NCBI GenBank assembly: GCA_028694095.1
Contig: JAQUTZ010000001.1
Location: 13,971-27,139 of the forward strand
Length of the DNA stretch: 13,169 nucleotides
DNA from: Minisyncoccota bacterium
GTDB taxonomy: Bacteria > Patescibacteriota > Minisyncoccia > Minisyncoccales > MHMH01
Reading direction: 5' to 3'
Part shown: positions 1 to 6,520 of the stretch, piece by piece
Layout: the number at the start of each line of letters is the position of its first letter
How positions within the stretch are numbered: position 1 is the stretch's first letter
Notes under the pieces: generated by a model
Told to the model about the DNA's origin: nothing
Database searches by the model: none
Seen by the model: the letters and a program-made list of their open reading frames with translations, nothing else
Made by a program: the position numbers and the translations under genes

Positions 1-590
1 CCGGGGGCCGCAACAACATAATCCGCTTTTTCGTTTCCGGAAACTCCGGCTATCTGAATTAAAAATTTATTTCCTTCCTTCTGAATTGAATCGACCGGGG
101 AATCGGTGCGAATCAGCACGCCCCTCTTTCGCAGCTCTTCAATCATCTCTGCAATAATATGGGGGGAAAGATCCGAACCGAAATGGCGGACTCTTGTGGG
201 AATAATCCTCAATCCTGCCCTGAAGCCGTTGTCGACGATATCTTTAATCTTTTCATCGTCGTTCTCGTAAGCTTCGGCTCTGCCGCCAAACCGGCTGTAA
301 ATAGAGCTGGTAATCTCTACCAATTCGAGATACCTCTCTTCGCCGATAAGGCCGGGCAGCTGGCCGCCGACATTCAGGGATTTTGGGTAACGAGGGTCTG
401 GCATAGTAAGCTTGCCGTCTGAGAAAGCCCCCGATCCTCCTAAACCGGAAGTCAGGTCGTCCTTAGTCCTTTTGCAAAGATCCGGGCCTTTTTCGTACAT
501 TCTGATTTCCGCGTCCGAATGCTCTGAAAGCTCCAAAGCCGCGAACAAACCGGCTGGGCCTGTGCCCACTATAACTACCTTCTTTGACAT
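1..590 (-). CDS. FAD-dependent dehydrogenase, COG2509-like (partial, C-terminus beyond the window)
   Basis: The first 196 residues are visible and the rest lies beyond the left edge. The N-terminus is a Rossmann-type FAD-binding fold with VVIVGTGPAG at residues 5-14. At residues 48-61 is SGLGGSGAFSDGKL, a segment I recognise from the uncharacterised FAD-dependent dehydrogenases of COG2509. An acidic residue (E33) near the end of the second strand fits ribose binding of FAD. The substrate of the family is unknown to me; it is presumably a cytosolic flavin oxidoreductase. The start is ATG at 590, preceded by a strong AAGGAGGAG four bases upstream (595-603). It lies 16 bases after the deformylase stop, so it is probably the last visible gene of the five-gene run that begins with the adaptor gene at 4634. 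The COG assignment is from memory of the motif, not from a search. Confidence 0.85.
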   Translation of the reverse strand, partial: MSKKVVIVGTGPAGLFAALELSEHSDAEIRMYEKGPDLCKRTKDDLTSGLGGSGAFSDGKLTMPDPRYPKSLNVGGQLPGLIGEERYLELVEITSSIYSRFGGRAEAYENDDEKIKDIVDNGFRAGLRIIPTRVRHFGSDLSPHIIAEMIEELRKRGVLIRTDSPVDSIQKEGNKFLIQIAGVSGNEKADYVVAAP

Positions 591-594
591 TTTT

Positions 595-603
595 CTCCTC
601 CTT
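595..603 (-). promoter_or_regulatory. Strong Shine-Dalgarno of the FAD dehydrogenase gene
   Basis: On the minus strand AAGGAGGAG sits four bases before the ATG at 590. It matters because the 16S 3' end in this same window lacks the CCTCC it would pair with. Confidence 0.7.
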
Positions 604-606
604 ATT

Positions 607-1095
607 TTAAAGAACGCTCCTTTTCAGCTGTTTTTTAGCCTTCAATCTGCTGAATAATCCCACTCTGTCTATTATTAAAACACCGTTCAAATGGTCTATT
701 TCGTGCTGAAAAACCCTGGCCTGGAATCCTTCCGCCTTAATATTAAGTTTTTTTCCGTCCAGGTCAATAGCTTCTATTTCAGCTCCCTCCGGACGCTTGA
801 TTTTAAGCCAAATACCGGGCAAACTCAAGCAACCCTCCTCCATGGAAACCTTTTTTCCGTACTTTTTAATAATCTTAGGATTAATAAAAACCGAAGGGCC
901 GTTCTCGGTCTGAACGGCTATTATTTTTTGGGAAATCCCCACTTGCGGCGCTGCCAGTCCCACGCCGTCTTCTTTTAGCATGGTTTCCGCTATGTCGGCG
1001 GCCAGCTTCCTTATTTCAGGGGTAATTTCCCTTATCTCCGAAGCCCTTTTTCTCAAAACGGGATCCGGATATTTTTTCACATCCAAAACACTCAT
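607..1095 (-). CDS. def: Peptide deformylase
   Basis: This enzyme removes the formyl group from the N-terminal methionine of new proteins in the cytosol. All three signature motifs of the metal-dependent family are present: GVGLAAPQVG at 44-53, EGCLSLP at 87-93 with the metal-ligand cysteine C89, and HEIDH at 131-135 with two histidine ligands and the catalytic glutamate. The length (162 residues) is normal. The ATG at 1095 gives MSVLDVKKYPDPVLRK, which lines up with the start of E. coli Def, so I chose it. A TTG at 1101 would add two residues and is better spaced (about 8 bases) from an AGAGG on the minus strand, so it remains a real alternative. The gene lies between the permease (38 bases after its stop, from this start) and the FAD gene, and is likely co-transcribed with both. 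Confidence 0.97.
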   Translation of the reverse strand: MSVLDVKKYPDPVLRKRASEIREITPEIRKLAADIAETMLKEDGVGLAAPQVGISQKIIAVQTENGPSVFINPKIIKKYGKKVSMEEGCLSLPGIWLKIKRPEGAEIEAIDLDGKKLNIKAEGFQARVFQHEIDHLNGVLIIDRVGLFSRLKAKKQLKRSVL

Positions 1096-1133
1096 AACCA
1101 AGTTATCATACCTCTTTTAGGGTCTAAAATCAA

Positions 1134-2363
1134 CTATTCGTGCCTCCTAAGAGCTTCCACGGGCTTAAGCTTGGCAGCTTGTTTTGCCGGAAAGAATCCA
1201 GCCAGACAACCGACGCTAAACGAGAAAGCCAAAGCGAAGACTATCATCCAGGGGGCTATGGTGGTGGTAAAATAGAAAGAAGGATTTAATTTGGCGTAAT
1301 AGCCGACGGCTTCCGCTAAAACAGTTCCCAGTAAAAGCCCGCCAACCCCTCCCAAAACCCCTATTATGCCGGCCTCGATCATGAATATCCAAAGGATGGC
1401 CGAATTTTTAGCTCCAATGGCCTTCATAATACCTATCTCTCTCGTTCGCTCCCTCACGGAAGTAAACATGGAGTTGGCTATTCCTATTCCCCCCACCAGA
1501 ATGGCAATACTGGCAAATCCTATTATCACTATCTGTATTATCCCCAAAATATTTCCGGCAATCTCCCCCATTTTTTCTGAGGTTATAACAGAAAAATCAT
1601 CCTCCTCTGTTCCAACCCTTCTTTTCCTGGTTTCTCCGAGTTTTTCCTCGATATTCTCCGCCGCAGTATTTTCATCAAACCCGTCTTGAAGCAGAACCAT
1701 TGCGTAAGAAGCGGTCCCCCTCTTATCTCCCGTTAAACTTTGATAAACCTCCATATCCATATATATCATGCTGTCGTCCTGCTGACTGCCGAGAGAATTA
1801 AGTATCCCTGCCACTTTGAATTTTCTGCCTTTTATGGTTATTTCTCCCCCTGCTTTAACTTCTTTTGAAAAAATCTTATTCGCCACCTGCGAGCCTATTA
1901 AAACCTCATTGCTTCTGACTGGCCACTTGCCATCAGACAAAGTCCACCCCTGAAAAACGCTTAAAATATCCAAACCCTCCTTCCAGGGACTAAATCCTCC
2001 GATGGCCGCCTGCTTGGATTCGCCTTCATACCTGATAATAGTTCCGGAATAAGAAAATCCTAAAACTTCATCCACCCCTTCTGCATTGGAAATAGCATCC
2101 ATATCTTCTCTTTCAAGCTTGCTGCCGCCGAACATCAAAGAAGAAAAAATATCCTCCGAGCTTCCGGGCATTACCATGACCATTTCACCTCCGAGAGACT
2201 GAAGCTGCTGATTAATGGTTGTCTTTAGGCCTTCGCTCAAAGAAAGAAGGGAAATAATTAAAAAGACGCCGATGATAATTCCCAAAACCGTCAGCCAACT
2301 CCGCAGCAAGCGGCTCCTTAAATTTCTAAAAGCTATTTTAAAATATTCTTTTATTTCTCCCAT
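1134..2363 (-). CDS. MacB/FtsX-family ABC transporter permease
   Basis: This is the membrane subunit of a type VII (MacB-like) ABC transporter, which couples ATP hydrolysis in the cytosol to movement of substrates or signals outside the membrane. The 409 residues show one transmembrane helix at about 24-42, a MacB-type periplasmic/extracytoplasmic core domain at about 45-265, then helices at about 272-297, 323-352 and 369-391, the usual four-helix plan. The loop with RERTREIGIMKAIGAKN (304-320) is the conserved FtsX/MacB coupling segment. It ends LRRHE. The start overlaps the end of the ATPase gene by 13 bases, which indicates translational coupling. With the ATPase and the adaptor upstream it should form a tripartite or bipartite export pump. 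The substrate cannot be told from sequence. No outer-membrane channel gene is seen here. Confidence 0.93.
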   Translation of the reverse strand: MGEIKEYFKIAFRNLRSRLLRSWLTVLGIIIGVFLIISLLSLSEGLKTTINQQLQSLGGEMVMVMPGSSEDIFSSLMFGGSKLEREDMDAISNAEGVDEVLGFSYSGTIIRYEGESKQAAIGGFSPWKEGLDILSVFQGWTLSDGKWPVRSNEVLIGSQVANKIFSKEVKAGGEITIKGRKFKVAGILNSLGSQQDDSMIYMDMEVYQSLTGDKRGTASYAMVLLQDGFDENTAAENIEEKLGETRKRRVGTEEDDFSVITSEKMGEIAGNILGIIQIVIIGFASIAILVGGIGIANSMFTSVRERTREIGIMKAIGAKNSAILWIFMIEAGIIGVLGGVGGLLLGTVLAEAVGYYAKLNPSFYFTTTIAPWMIVFALAFSFSVGCLAGFFPAKQAAKLKPVEALRRHE

Positions 2364-3061
2364 ACTGATTTTTGGGCTTGAACATGATTCTTGACTATTT
2401 GCCCGTCTTTAATATTAACCAGTTCTTCGCTGTATCCGGCAATGTTCGGATCATGGGTAACCACTACGATTGTTTTTCCTTCCTTATTGTGAAAATTAGT
2501 TAAGACCTCCATTATCTTCTTTCCGGTAGTTGAATCCAGGTTTCCGGTCGGCTCGTCGGCGATAACCACTTCCGGATCATTGGCGAAAGCTCTGGCGATG
2601 GCGACCCTCTGCCGTTCTCCTCCAGAAAGTTCGGCCGGCTGGTGTTTTATCCTGTCTTTCAACCCTAAACTGGAAAGCAGCTCCGCGCCCCTCCTTTTTC
2701 TTTCTTCTTCCGATTTTCCTTGAAATATCATGGGCAGGGTAACGTTTTCCAGGGCGGTGAGGTTGGGTATTAGATTAAATTCCTGGAAAATAAACCCTAT
2801 AGTTCTTCCTCGCAACTGGGCCAACTGGGTTTCCGTCATCTTGGTGACATCCTTGCCTTTAAGAAATATTTTGCCGCCTGAGGGAACATCCAGGCAGCCA
2901 ATCATATTTAAAAGAGTTGATTTTCCGGAACCGGAGGGCCCCATGATAGTCACAAAAGCGCCTGGATTTATCTCCAGGCTTATGCCCCTAACCGCCTCTA
3001 ACTCCACCTTGCCCAATTGATAGGTTTTCCTAACGTCTTCCAGCTTAATAACCGGATCCAT
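2351..3061 (-). CDS. ABC transporter ATP-binding protein, MacB/LolD type
   Basis: This is the nucleotide-binding subunit that powers the neighbouring permease. All ATPase motifs are intact in 236 residues: Walker A GPSGSGKST at 41-49, Q-loop Q93 in IFQEFNLIP, signature LSGGERQR at 145-152, Walker B VVIADEPTGNLD at 165-176, and the switch histidine H203 in VVTHD. The pattern YQLG(K/x)VELEAVRGISLEI and the TGNLDS D-loop are typical of the MacB/LolD/FtsE branch. The ATG at 3061 lies one base past the adaptor stop, and the gene's end overlaps the permease start, so adaptor, ATPase and permease form one coupled unit. No clear Shine-Dalgarno precedes it, which fits translation by coupling. Confidence 0.96.
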   Translation of the reverse strand: MDPVIKLEDVRKTYQLGKVELEAVRGISLEINPGAFVTIMGPSGSGKSTLLNMIGCLDVPSGGKIFLKGKDVTKMTETQLAQLRGRTIGFIFQEFNLIPNLTALENVTLPMIFQGKSEEERKRRGAELLSSLGLKDRIKHQPAELSGGERQRVAIARAFANDPEVVIADEPTGNLDSTTGKKIMEVLTNFHNKEGKTIVVVTHDPNIAGYSEELVNIKDGQIVKNHVQAQKSVWEK

Positions 3062-3062
3062 G

Positions 3063-4634
3063 TTAATTCAAAATTACTTCTTCGCCCTCCTCAAGACCGG
3101 AAATTATTTCCGCCATATCGTCTGCGCCTATTAATCCAACCTCCACCTCCCGCTCCTTAACTTCTCCGTCTTCAAATACGCGAACAAGGCTCTTGCCTTC
3201 AGACATATTGATAGCGTCTTCGGGAATAATCAAAACGTTCTCCCTGGAATCGGTTTTAATCGTAATATCGGCCGTCATGGCAGGTTTTAAGCCCTGCGGC
3301 GCCTCTTCATTGAAATTAATGGCCACCATGTAATAGACTACTCCGTCGATAAGCTCCTCGGCGGGATCAATTGAAACCACCCTTCCGTTAAAAACCCTGT
3401 CGGGGAAAGCAATCAGCTCTATTTCCACGGGATTATTAACTTCAACCCTGACTATATCTTCCTCGTAAATAGCAGCTTCAATTTTATATGGATCAGAAGG
3501 AAGAATAGTAACTACCGACTCGGTCAGCGCCGGCTGAACGGTTTCCCCTATTTCTTTGTTAATTTCAGTAACAGTTCCGTGAACAGGACTCTTCAGGGTG
3601 GCTTCGGCAATGCTGTTCTGCAAGGCATCAACCCTAGCCTGGGCTTGTCTTACTTGGGCCTGATACAAACTAATATCTTCCTCCCGGGGCTCGGCCGTCA
3701 TAAGAGCAAGCTGGTCTTCAGCCGATTTAAGCGTTCCCTCGGCAGCGCTTATATTGCTCTGATTGGTAATTTTAGTAGATGATATGGCCTGCTGGGCTCC
3801 GATAACGTTCGACAACGCCGTGTTAACGTTGGTTTTCTGGGTATTCAGTGAGGTTTTATCGGTACTGCTGACAACATCTTTATAGACAAGGGTATCGGTT
3901 GTCTCCCTTATCACGGAAAGGGCTTGATAGCTGACATTAAGAGCGCTTCTCAGTTCCGATAAGGCGCTCTCTATGTTCTCTGCGCTTTCTTCGGCCCTGG
4001 CTGCGTCTATCTTGGTTTTTGCTGCAGACAAGCTGCCGCTGATTTCCTCCTCTTTGCTTTTCACTAAAGTGCTCTCTTGATCCGTACCCCCAAAATACGT
4101 TCTTCTTATTGAAACAACCTCGGATAAAGCGACTGAACCTGCGGAATATGAGGCATCCAAAACCGCCATGGCGTCTTCATAGGCCTGTTTTATGTCTTCC
4201 TCTGCATCGGTATTAATGTTTTCTAAGCTTTGCCTGGCGTTTTCAACCGCAGTTTCGGCTACTTTTATTTCCTCTTGAGTAGAACCGGCGAGCAGTTGGT
4301 CAAGCTTTGCTTGAGCTATTTCCAAATTGGCTTCGGCTTCCAATAACTCTATATTAAGCGCGCTGGTATCAAGTTTCACTAAACTCTGACCCGGCCAAAC
4401 TTCATCTCCGACGGAAACGTATGTGCGCTCCAAAGTGCCGCTGCTTTTAAAACCAAGGTTAATCTTGCCTCCGGCCTTAATGCTGCCAGTTTCAGACACC
4501 TGGTTAAAGACGCTGCCCACCTCAACTTTCGCCAATTCATAATCGGCGCCGTTGCTTTTAATAAAAATCTGGTAGACGGCAAAAAGCGCAATGAATATTA
4601 CAATGATGGCTATGGAAATCTTTTTGAATGACAT
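3063..4634 (-). CDS. HlyD/MacA-family efflux adaptor with long coiled coil
   Basis: This is a membrane-fusion/adaptor protein of the HlyD/MacA type. A single N-terminal helix at about 7-25 anchors it, followed by half of a lipoyl-like domain (GTLERTYVSVGDEVWPGQ, about 66-83). A long helical hairpin of about 230 residues rich in Ala, Glu, Gln and Ser follows, then the second lipoyl half (ATLKSPVHGTVTEINK, about 345-360), a beta-barrel domain and a membrane-proximal domain ending GLEEGEEVILN. At 523 residues it is longer than E. coli MacA (371); the extra length is in the hairpin. It begins the macA-like operon with the ATPase and permease. The start at ATG 4634 has no Shine-Dalgarno, and a promoter-like pair ends 8 bases before it, so the mRNA may be leaderless. 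The substrate is unknown. Confidence 0.92.
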   Translation of the reverse strand: MSFKKISIAIIVIFIALFAVYQIFIKSNGADYELAKVEVGSVFNQVSETGSIKAGGKINLGFKSSGTLERTYVSVGDEVWPGQSLVKLDTSALNIELLEAEANLEIAQAKLDQLLAGSTQEEIKVAETAVENARQSLENINTDAEEDIKQAYEDAMAVLDASYSAGSVALSEVVSIRRTYFGGTDQESTLVKSKEEEISGSLSAAKTKIDAARAEESAENIESALSELRSALNVSYQALSVIRETTDTLVYKDVVSSTDKTSLNTQKTNVNTALSNVIGAQQAISSTKITNQSNISAAEGTLKSAEDQLALMTAEPREEDISLYQAQVRQAQARVDALQNSIAEATLKSPVHGTVTEINKEIGETVQPALTESVVTILPSDPYKIEAAIYEEDIVRVEVNNPVEIELIAFPDRVFNGRVVSIDPAEELIDGVVYYMVAINFNEEAPQGLKPAMTADITIKTDSRENVLIIPEDAINMSEGKSLVRVFEDGEVKEREVEVGLIGADDMAEIISGLEEGEEVILN

Positions 4635-4642
4635 ATTGGTTA

Positions 4643-4670
4643 ACTATACCAAAAAGCAAATTAAAATCAA
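4643..4670 (-). promoter_or_regulatory. Promoter of the adaptor/ABC operon, close to the start codon
   Basis: On the minus strand TTGATT (4665-4670), a 16-base spacer and TATAGT (4643-4648) form a sigma70-like pair, with TGG just before the -10. The -10 ends 8 bases before the adaptor ATG, so transcription should start within a few bases of it. The -35 begins one base past the T-run of the upstream terminator. Confidence 0.5.
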
Positions 4671-4698
4671 TAAAAAAAGCGGCGCAGGTCTGCACCGC
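4671..4698 (-). terminator. Rho-independent terminator of the methyltransferase-fusion gene
   Basis: On the minus strand GCGGTGCA and TGCGCCGC pair around a GACC loop, with one G-U pair, and run straight into TTTTTTT. It begins on the base next to the TAG stop at 4699-4701, an extremely tight arrangement. Confidence 0.85.
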
Positions 4699-5616
4699 CT
4701 ATATTTCCTCCAAAAGCATAACCTTATCGGTTTTTGCTCTGGAATCATTCTCATAAAGAACCGAGCCGATCAGGCAGGAAAAAATCCTGCAGGACAAATC
4801 GTGTTTTCTTTTAACGTATCTTTTAATCTGTTTTGCTTCTCCGGCGGTTTTACAAACGTGAAGCCCTCCCCCTTTGCGAGGATGGCCGGAAAGCGATTCT
4901 CCCGGGTAAACCCATTCTCCAACTTTGTACTTTATGCTGTGAGCTCCCAATAAAGCTACGGACATCAGGTCTTGGGTTAAAACCTTGAAATAAATTCCGG
5001 CATTTCTAGCAAAAGCAATAATCCAAACAGTCTCTGTCCCCTTGTGATCCCGATAAGCTTTTAGAACTTCAAATCCTGATTTTTCAAGGATGTCGGTAAA
5101 TTCTCCCTGCCGATAGAAAGCATAGAATCTTTTATCTTGCTCGGATTTCCGAATAAGTTTTTCTCCCTGCCCCTCTTTCATGGCAAAAAATCCTATGCCG
5201 CCCCTTTTGGTTATTCTGCTAATTTCTTTCAGCACTGCGGCAACCTTATTCTTGGGCATATGCAAAAGAACCGCAGGCGCCCAAAAACCATCAAAGGTGC
5301 CGAAGGGAAAATCCAAATCATAAATATCTCCCTTTAAGAAAAGCGCTCCGGGGGCGAACTCCCGAGCGAGTTCCAGCATCTCCCCCGAAATATCAACTCC
5401 GACGTACTGGTATCCCCGGTCAATGAGGACGGGGGCGTCCCTGCCATTTCCGCATCCGAGATCTATAATTTTTCCGGAAGGCAATAGGCTCTTGAATTTA
5501 TTAATCTCTGAAAGCCAAAAATCTCTATTGGAATGGGTTTCGCTTCTGCTCTTAGCTATCTTGCTATAAGAATCAATTGTTATTAATTCTTCCTGGGAAA
5601 ACCGGCTGATTTTCAT
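4699..5616 (-). CDS. SAM-dependent methyltransferase fused to a C-terminal GLHxC-type domain
   Basis: Residues 1 to about 200 form a class I methyltransferase: motif I IIDLGCGNG at 50-58, the ribose-binding acidic residue D75 in VGVDIS, a GDIYDLDFPFGTFDGFWA motif II/III region at 96-113, and a helix starting LLHMPKNK as in the UbiE/Methyltransf_11-type family. The substrate is not evident. Residues 208-305 do not belong to that fold. They read YFKVLTQDLMS, YKVGEWVYPGE, GGGLHVCKTAGEA and an end rich in K and E, a pattern I associate with a small uncharacterised domain in phage and bacterial hypothetical proteins (a GLHxC motif between beta strands). The fusion is continuous in one frame. The start ATG 5616 has AAGGAG five bases upstream (5622-5627). 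It stands alone between two terminators. Confidence 0.85.
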   Translation of the reverse strand: MKISRFSQEELITIDSYSKIAKSRSETHSNRDFWLSEINKFKSLLPSGKIIDLGCGNGRDAPVLIDRGYQYVGVDISGEMLELAREFAPGALFLKGDIYDLDFPFGTFDGFWAPAVLLHMPKNKVAAVLKEISRITKRGGIGFFAMKEGQGEKLIRKSEQDKRFYAFYRQGEFTDILEKSGFEVLKAYRDHKGTETVWIIAFARNAGIYFKVLTQDLMSVALLGAHSIKYKVGEWVYPGESLSGHPRKGGGLHVCKTAGEAKQIKRYVKRKHDLSCRIFSCLIGSVLYENDSRAKTDKVMLLEEI

Positions 5617-5650
5617 AATCTCTCCTTTTTAATGTGCTTATCACTAAAGT

Positions 5651-5678
5651 ATTTTACACGATTCGGAGCGGAAAGCAA
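5651..5678 (-). promoter_or_regulatory. Putative promoter of the methyltransferase-fusion gene
   Basis: On the minus strand TTGCTT (5673-5678), a 16-base spacer and TAAAAT (5651-5656), the latter preceded by GTG. It lies just after the terminator of the upstream gene and about 35 bases before the ATG. The -35 is weak. Confidence 0.4.
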
Positions 5679-5682
5679 TCCC

Positions 5683-5716
5683 AAAAAAAATGAGGAAGGC
5701 TTGGCCTTCCCCATTT
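5683..5716 (-). terminator. Rho-independent terminator of the secreted coiled-coil gene
   Basis: On the minus strand a 13-bp stem (AAATGGGGAAGGC with GCCTTCCTCATTT, one G-U pair) closes a CAA loop and continues into a T-run. It lies about 20 bases after the stop at 5736. Confidence 0.88.
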
Positions 5717-5735
5717 TCCGGAATGCGGTTAAAAA

Positions 5736-6425
5736 CTACCTTCCGAATCTGAATAGGTTCCTGAACCACCCGAACACTCCCACGGACCCCTCCTCCTCTT
5801 CGGCCAGTTGCTGCAGCCTTTCCTGTTCTTGCTCTATATTCTGAATCTGTTCCATTATCAAAGCTCTTGCTTCCTCGCTGCAATCTCCGCAGTCCTCCCT
5901 TAATTGCTTGAGCTCTTGGATTCTTTCTTGATTCTGGCTAACTTCCTGCTTTATCTCTTGAGCAGCTTCCCTTTCTCCGCCCATAAACAGCCTGACCAAA
6001 GCGCTTCTTTCTCTTATCTTCTCCTCGGCGGAAAGCGTAGCTTGAACGGAATTATTGATCTCTCTGGCTATTTGGGAAATTTCCTGGCCTATTCCGCCAG
6101 CCAATTCCTCCATCGCCAATAAACCGAAAACCGCCGAACGCACCTGGTTTTGGTTTTCATAAGCTTCTTTCTCGGCTCCCTTCATACTTTGCACCTCCCC
6201 CTCAAGCTGCTGCACTCTCTGCTGTATCACCTCTCTTGCTTCAGTTACATTGCCGGCCTTCTGCTGGACCTCCGCCTGGACTTGCTCCTCGACTCTGATT
6301 TGCTGGTCTTCGCCGGCATTTTTAGTCTGTTCCCCTGTTTGCTGTTGAAGGCCCTGGGCGTTAGCTGCAACTCCCGCCACAGCAAAAACCATAACAACTA
6401 AAGAAGAAATAATTATTTTTTTCAT
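5736..6425 (-). CDS. Secreted Gln/Glu-rich coiled-coil protein of unknown function
   Basis: I do not recognise a named family. The 229-residue product begins with a clear signal peptide: MKK, a hydrophobic stretch at about 4-20, and a likely signal peptidase I cut after AANA at 24. The mature part is strongly helical and highly charged, rich in Gln and Glu, with heptad-like runs at about 62-98 and 150-212. A CGDC pair sits at 179-182 between two long helices and could form a disulfide or bind metal. The C-terminus changes to EEEEGSVGVFGWFRNLFRFGR: an acidic run, then an aromatic/basic amphipathic tail that might touch a membrane. It is transcribed divergently from the sensor kinase, so a shared envelope role is possible but is inference. 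The start ATG 6425 has no clear Shine-Dalgarno. Confidence 0.8.
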   Translation of the reverse strand: MKKIIISSLVVMVFAVAGVAANAQGLQQQTGEQTKNAGEDQQIRVEEQVQAEVQQKAGNVTEAREVIQQRVQQLEGEVQSMKGAEKEAYENQNQVRSAVFGLLAMEELAGGIGQEISQIAREINNSVQATLSAEEKIRERSALVRLFMGGEREAAQEIKQEVSQNQERIQELKQLREDCGDCSEEARALIMEQIQNIEQEQERLQQLAEEEEGSVGVFGWFRNLFRFGR

Positions 6426-6464
6426 GTTTTATTAAAATTTATTGATAACCGTCGACCTGCCTTA

Positions 6465-6473
6465 ATTATACCA
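6465..6473 (-). promoter_or_regulatory. Extended -10 promoter of the coiled-coil gene
   Basis: On the minus strand TGG directly precedes a perfect TATAAT (6465-6470). No good -35 is seen at 15-17 bases upstream, as is allowed for extended -10 promoters. The predicted leader is about 33 nt. Confidence 0.5.
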
Positions 6474-6485
6474 AAAAATAAAGAC

Positions 6486-6514
6486 TGGAAATAGAAGCGG
6501 GGCTGGGATATTAT
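6486..6514 (+). promoter_or_regulatory. Promoter of the histidine kinase, abutting its start codon
   Basis: TGGAAA (6486-6491), a 17-base spacer and TATTAT (6509-6514). The -10 ends 6 bases before the ATG at 6521, so the transcript should start at or next to the ATG. There is no Shine-Dalgarno. Confidence 0.5.
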
Positions 6515-6520
6515 GAAGTA

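Noticed and set aside
1096..1101. TTG start for deformylase, two codons upstream
   Set aside because: It is better spaced from AGAGG, but the ATG at 1095 aligns with the conserved start of the family. It is kept as a stated alternative, not ruled out.
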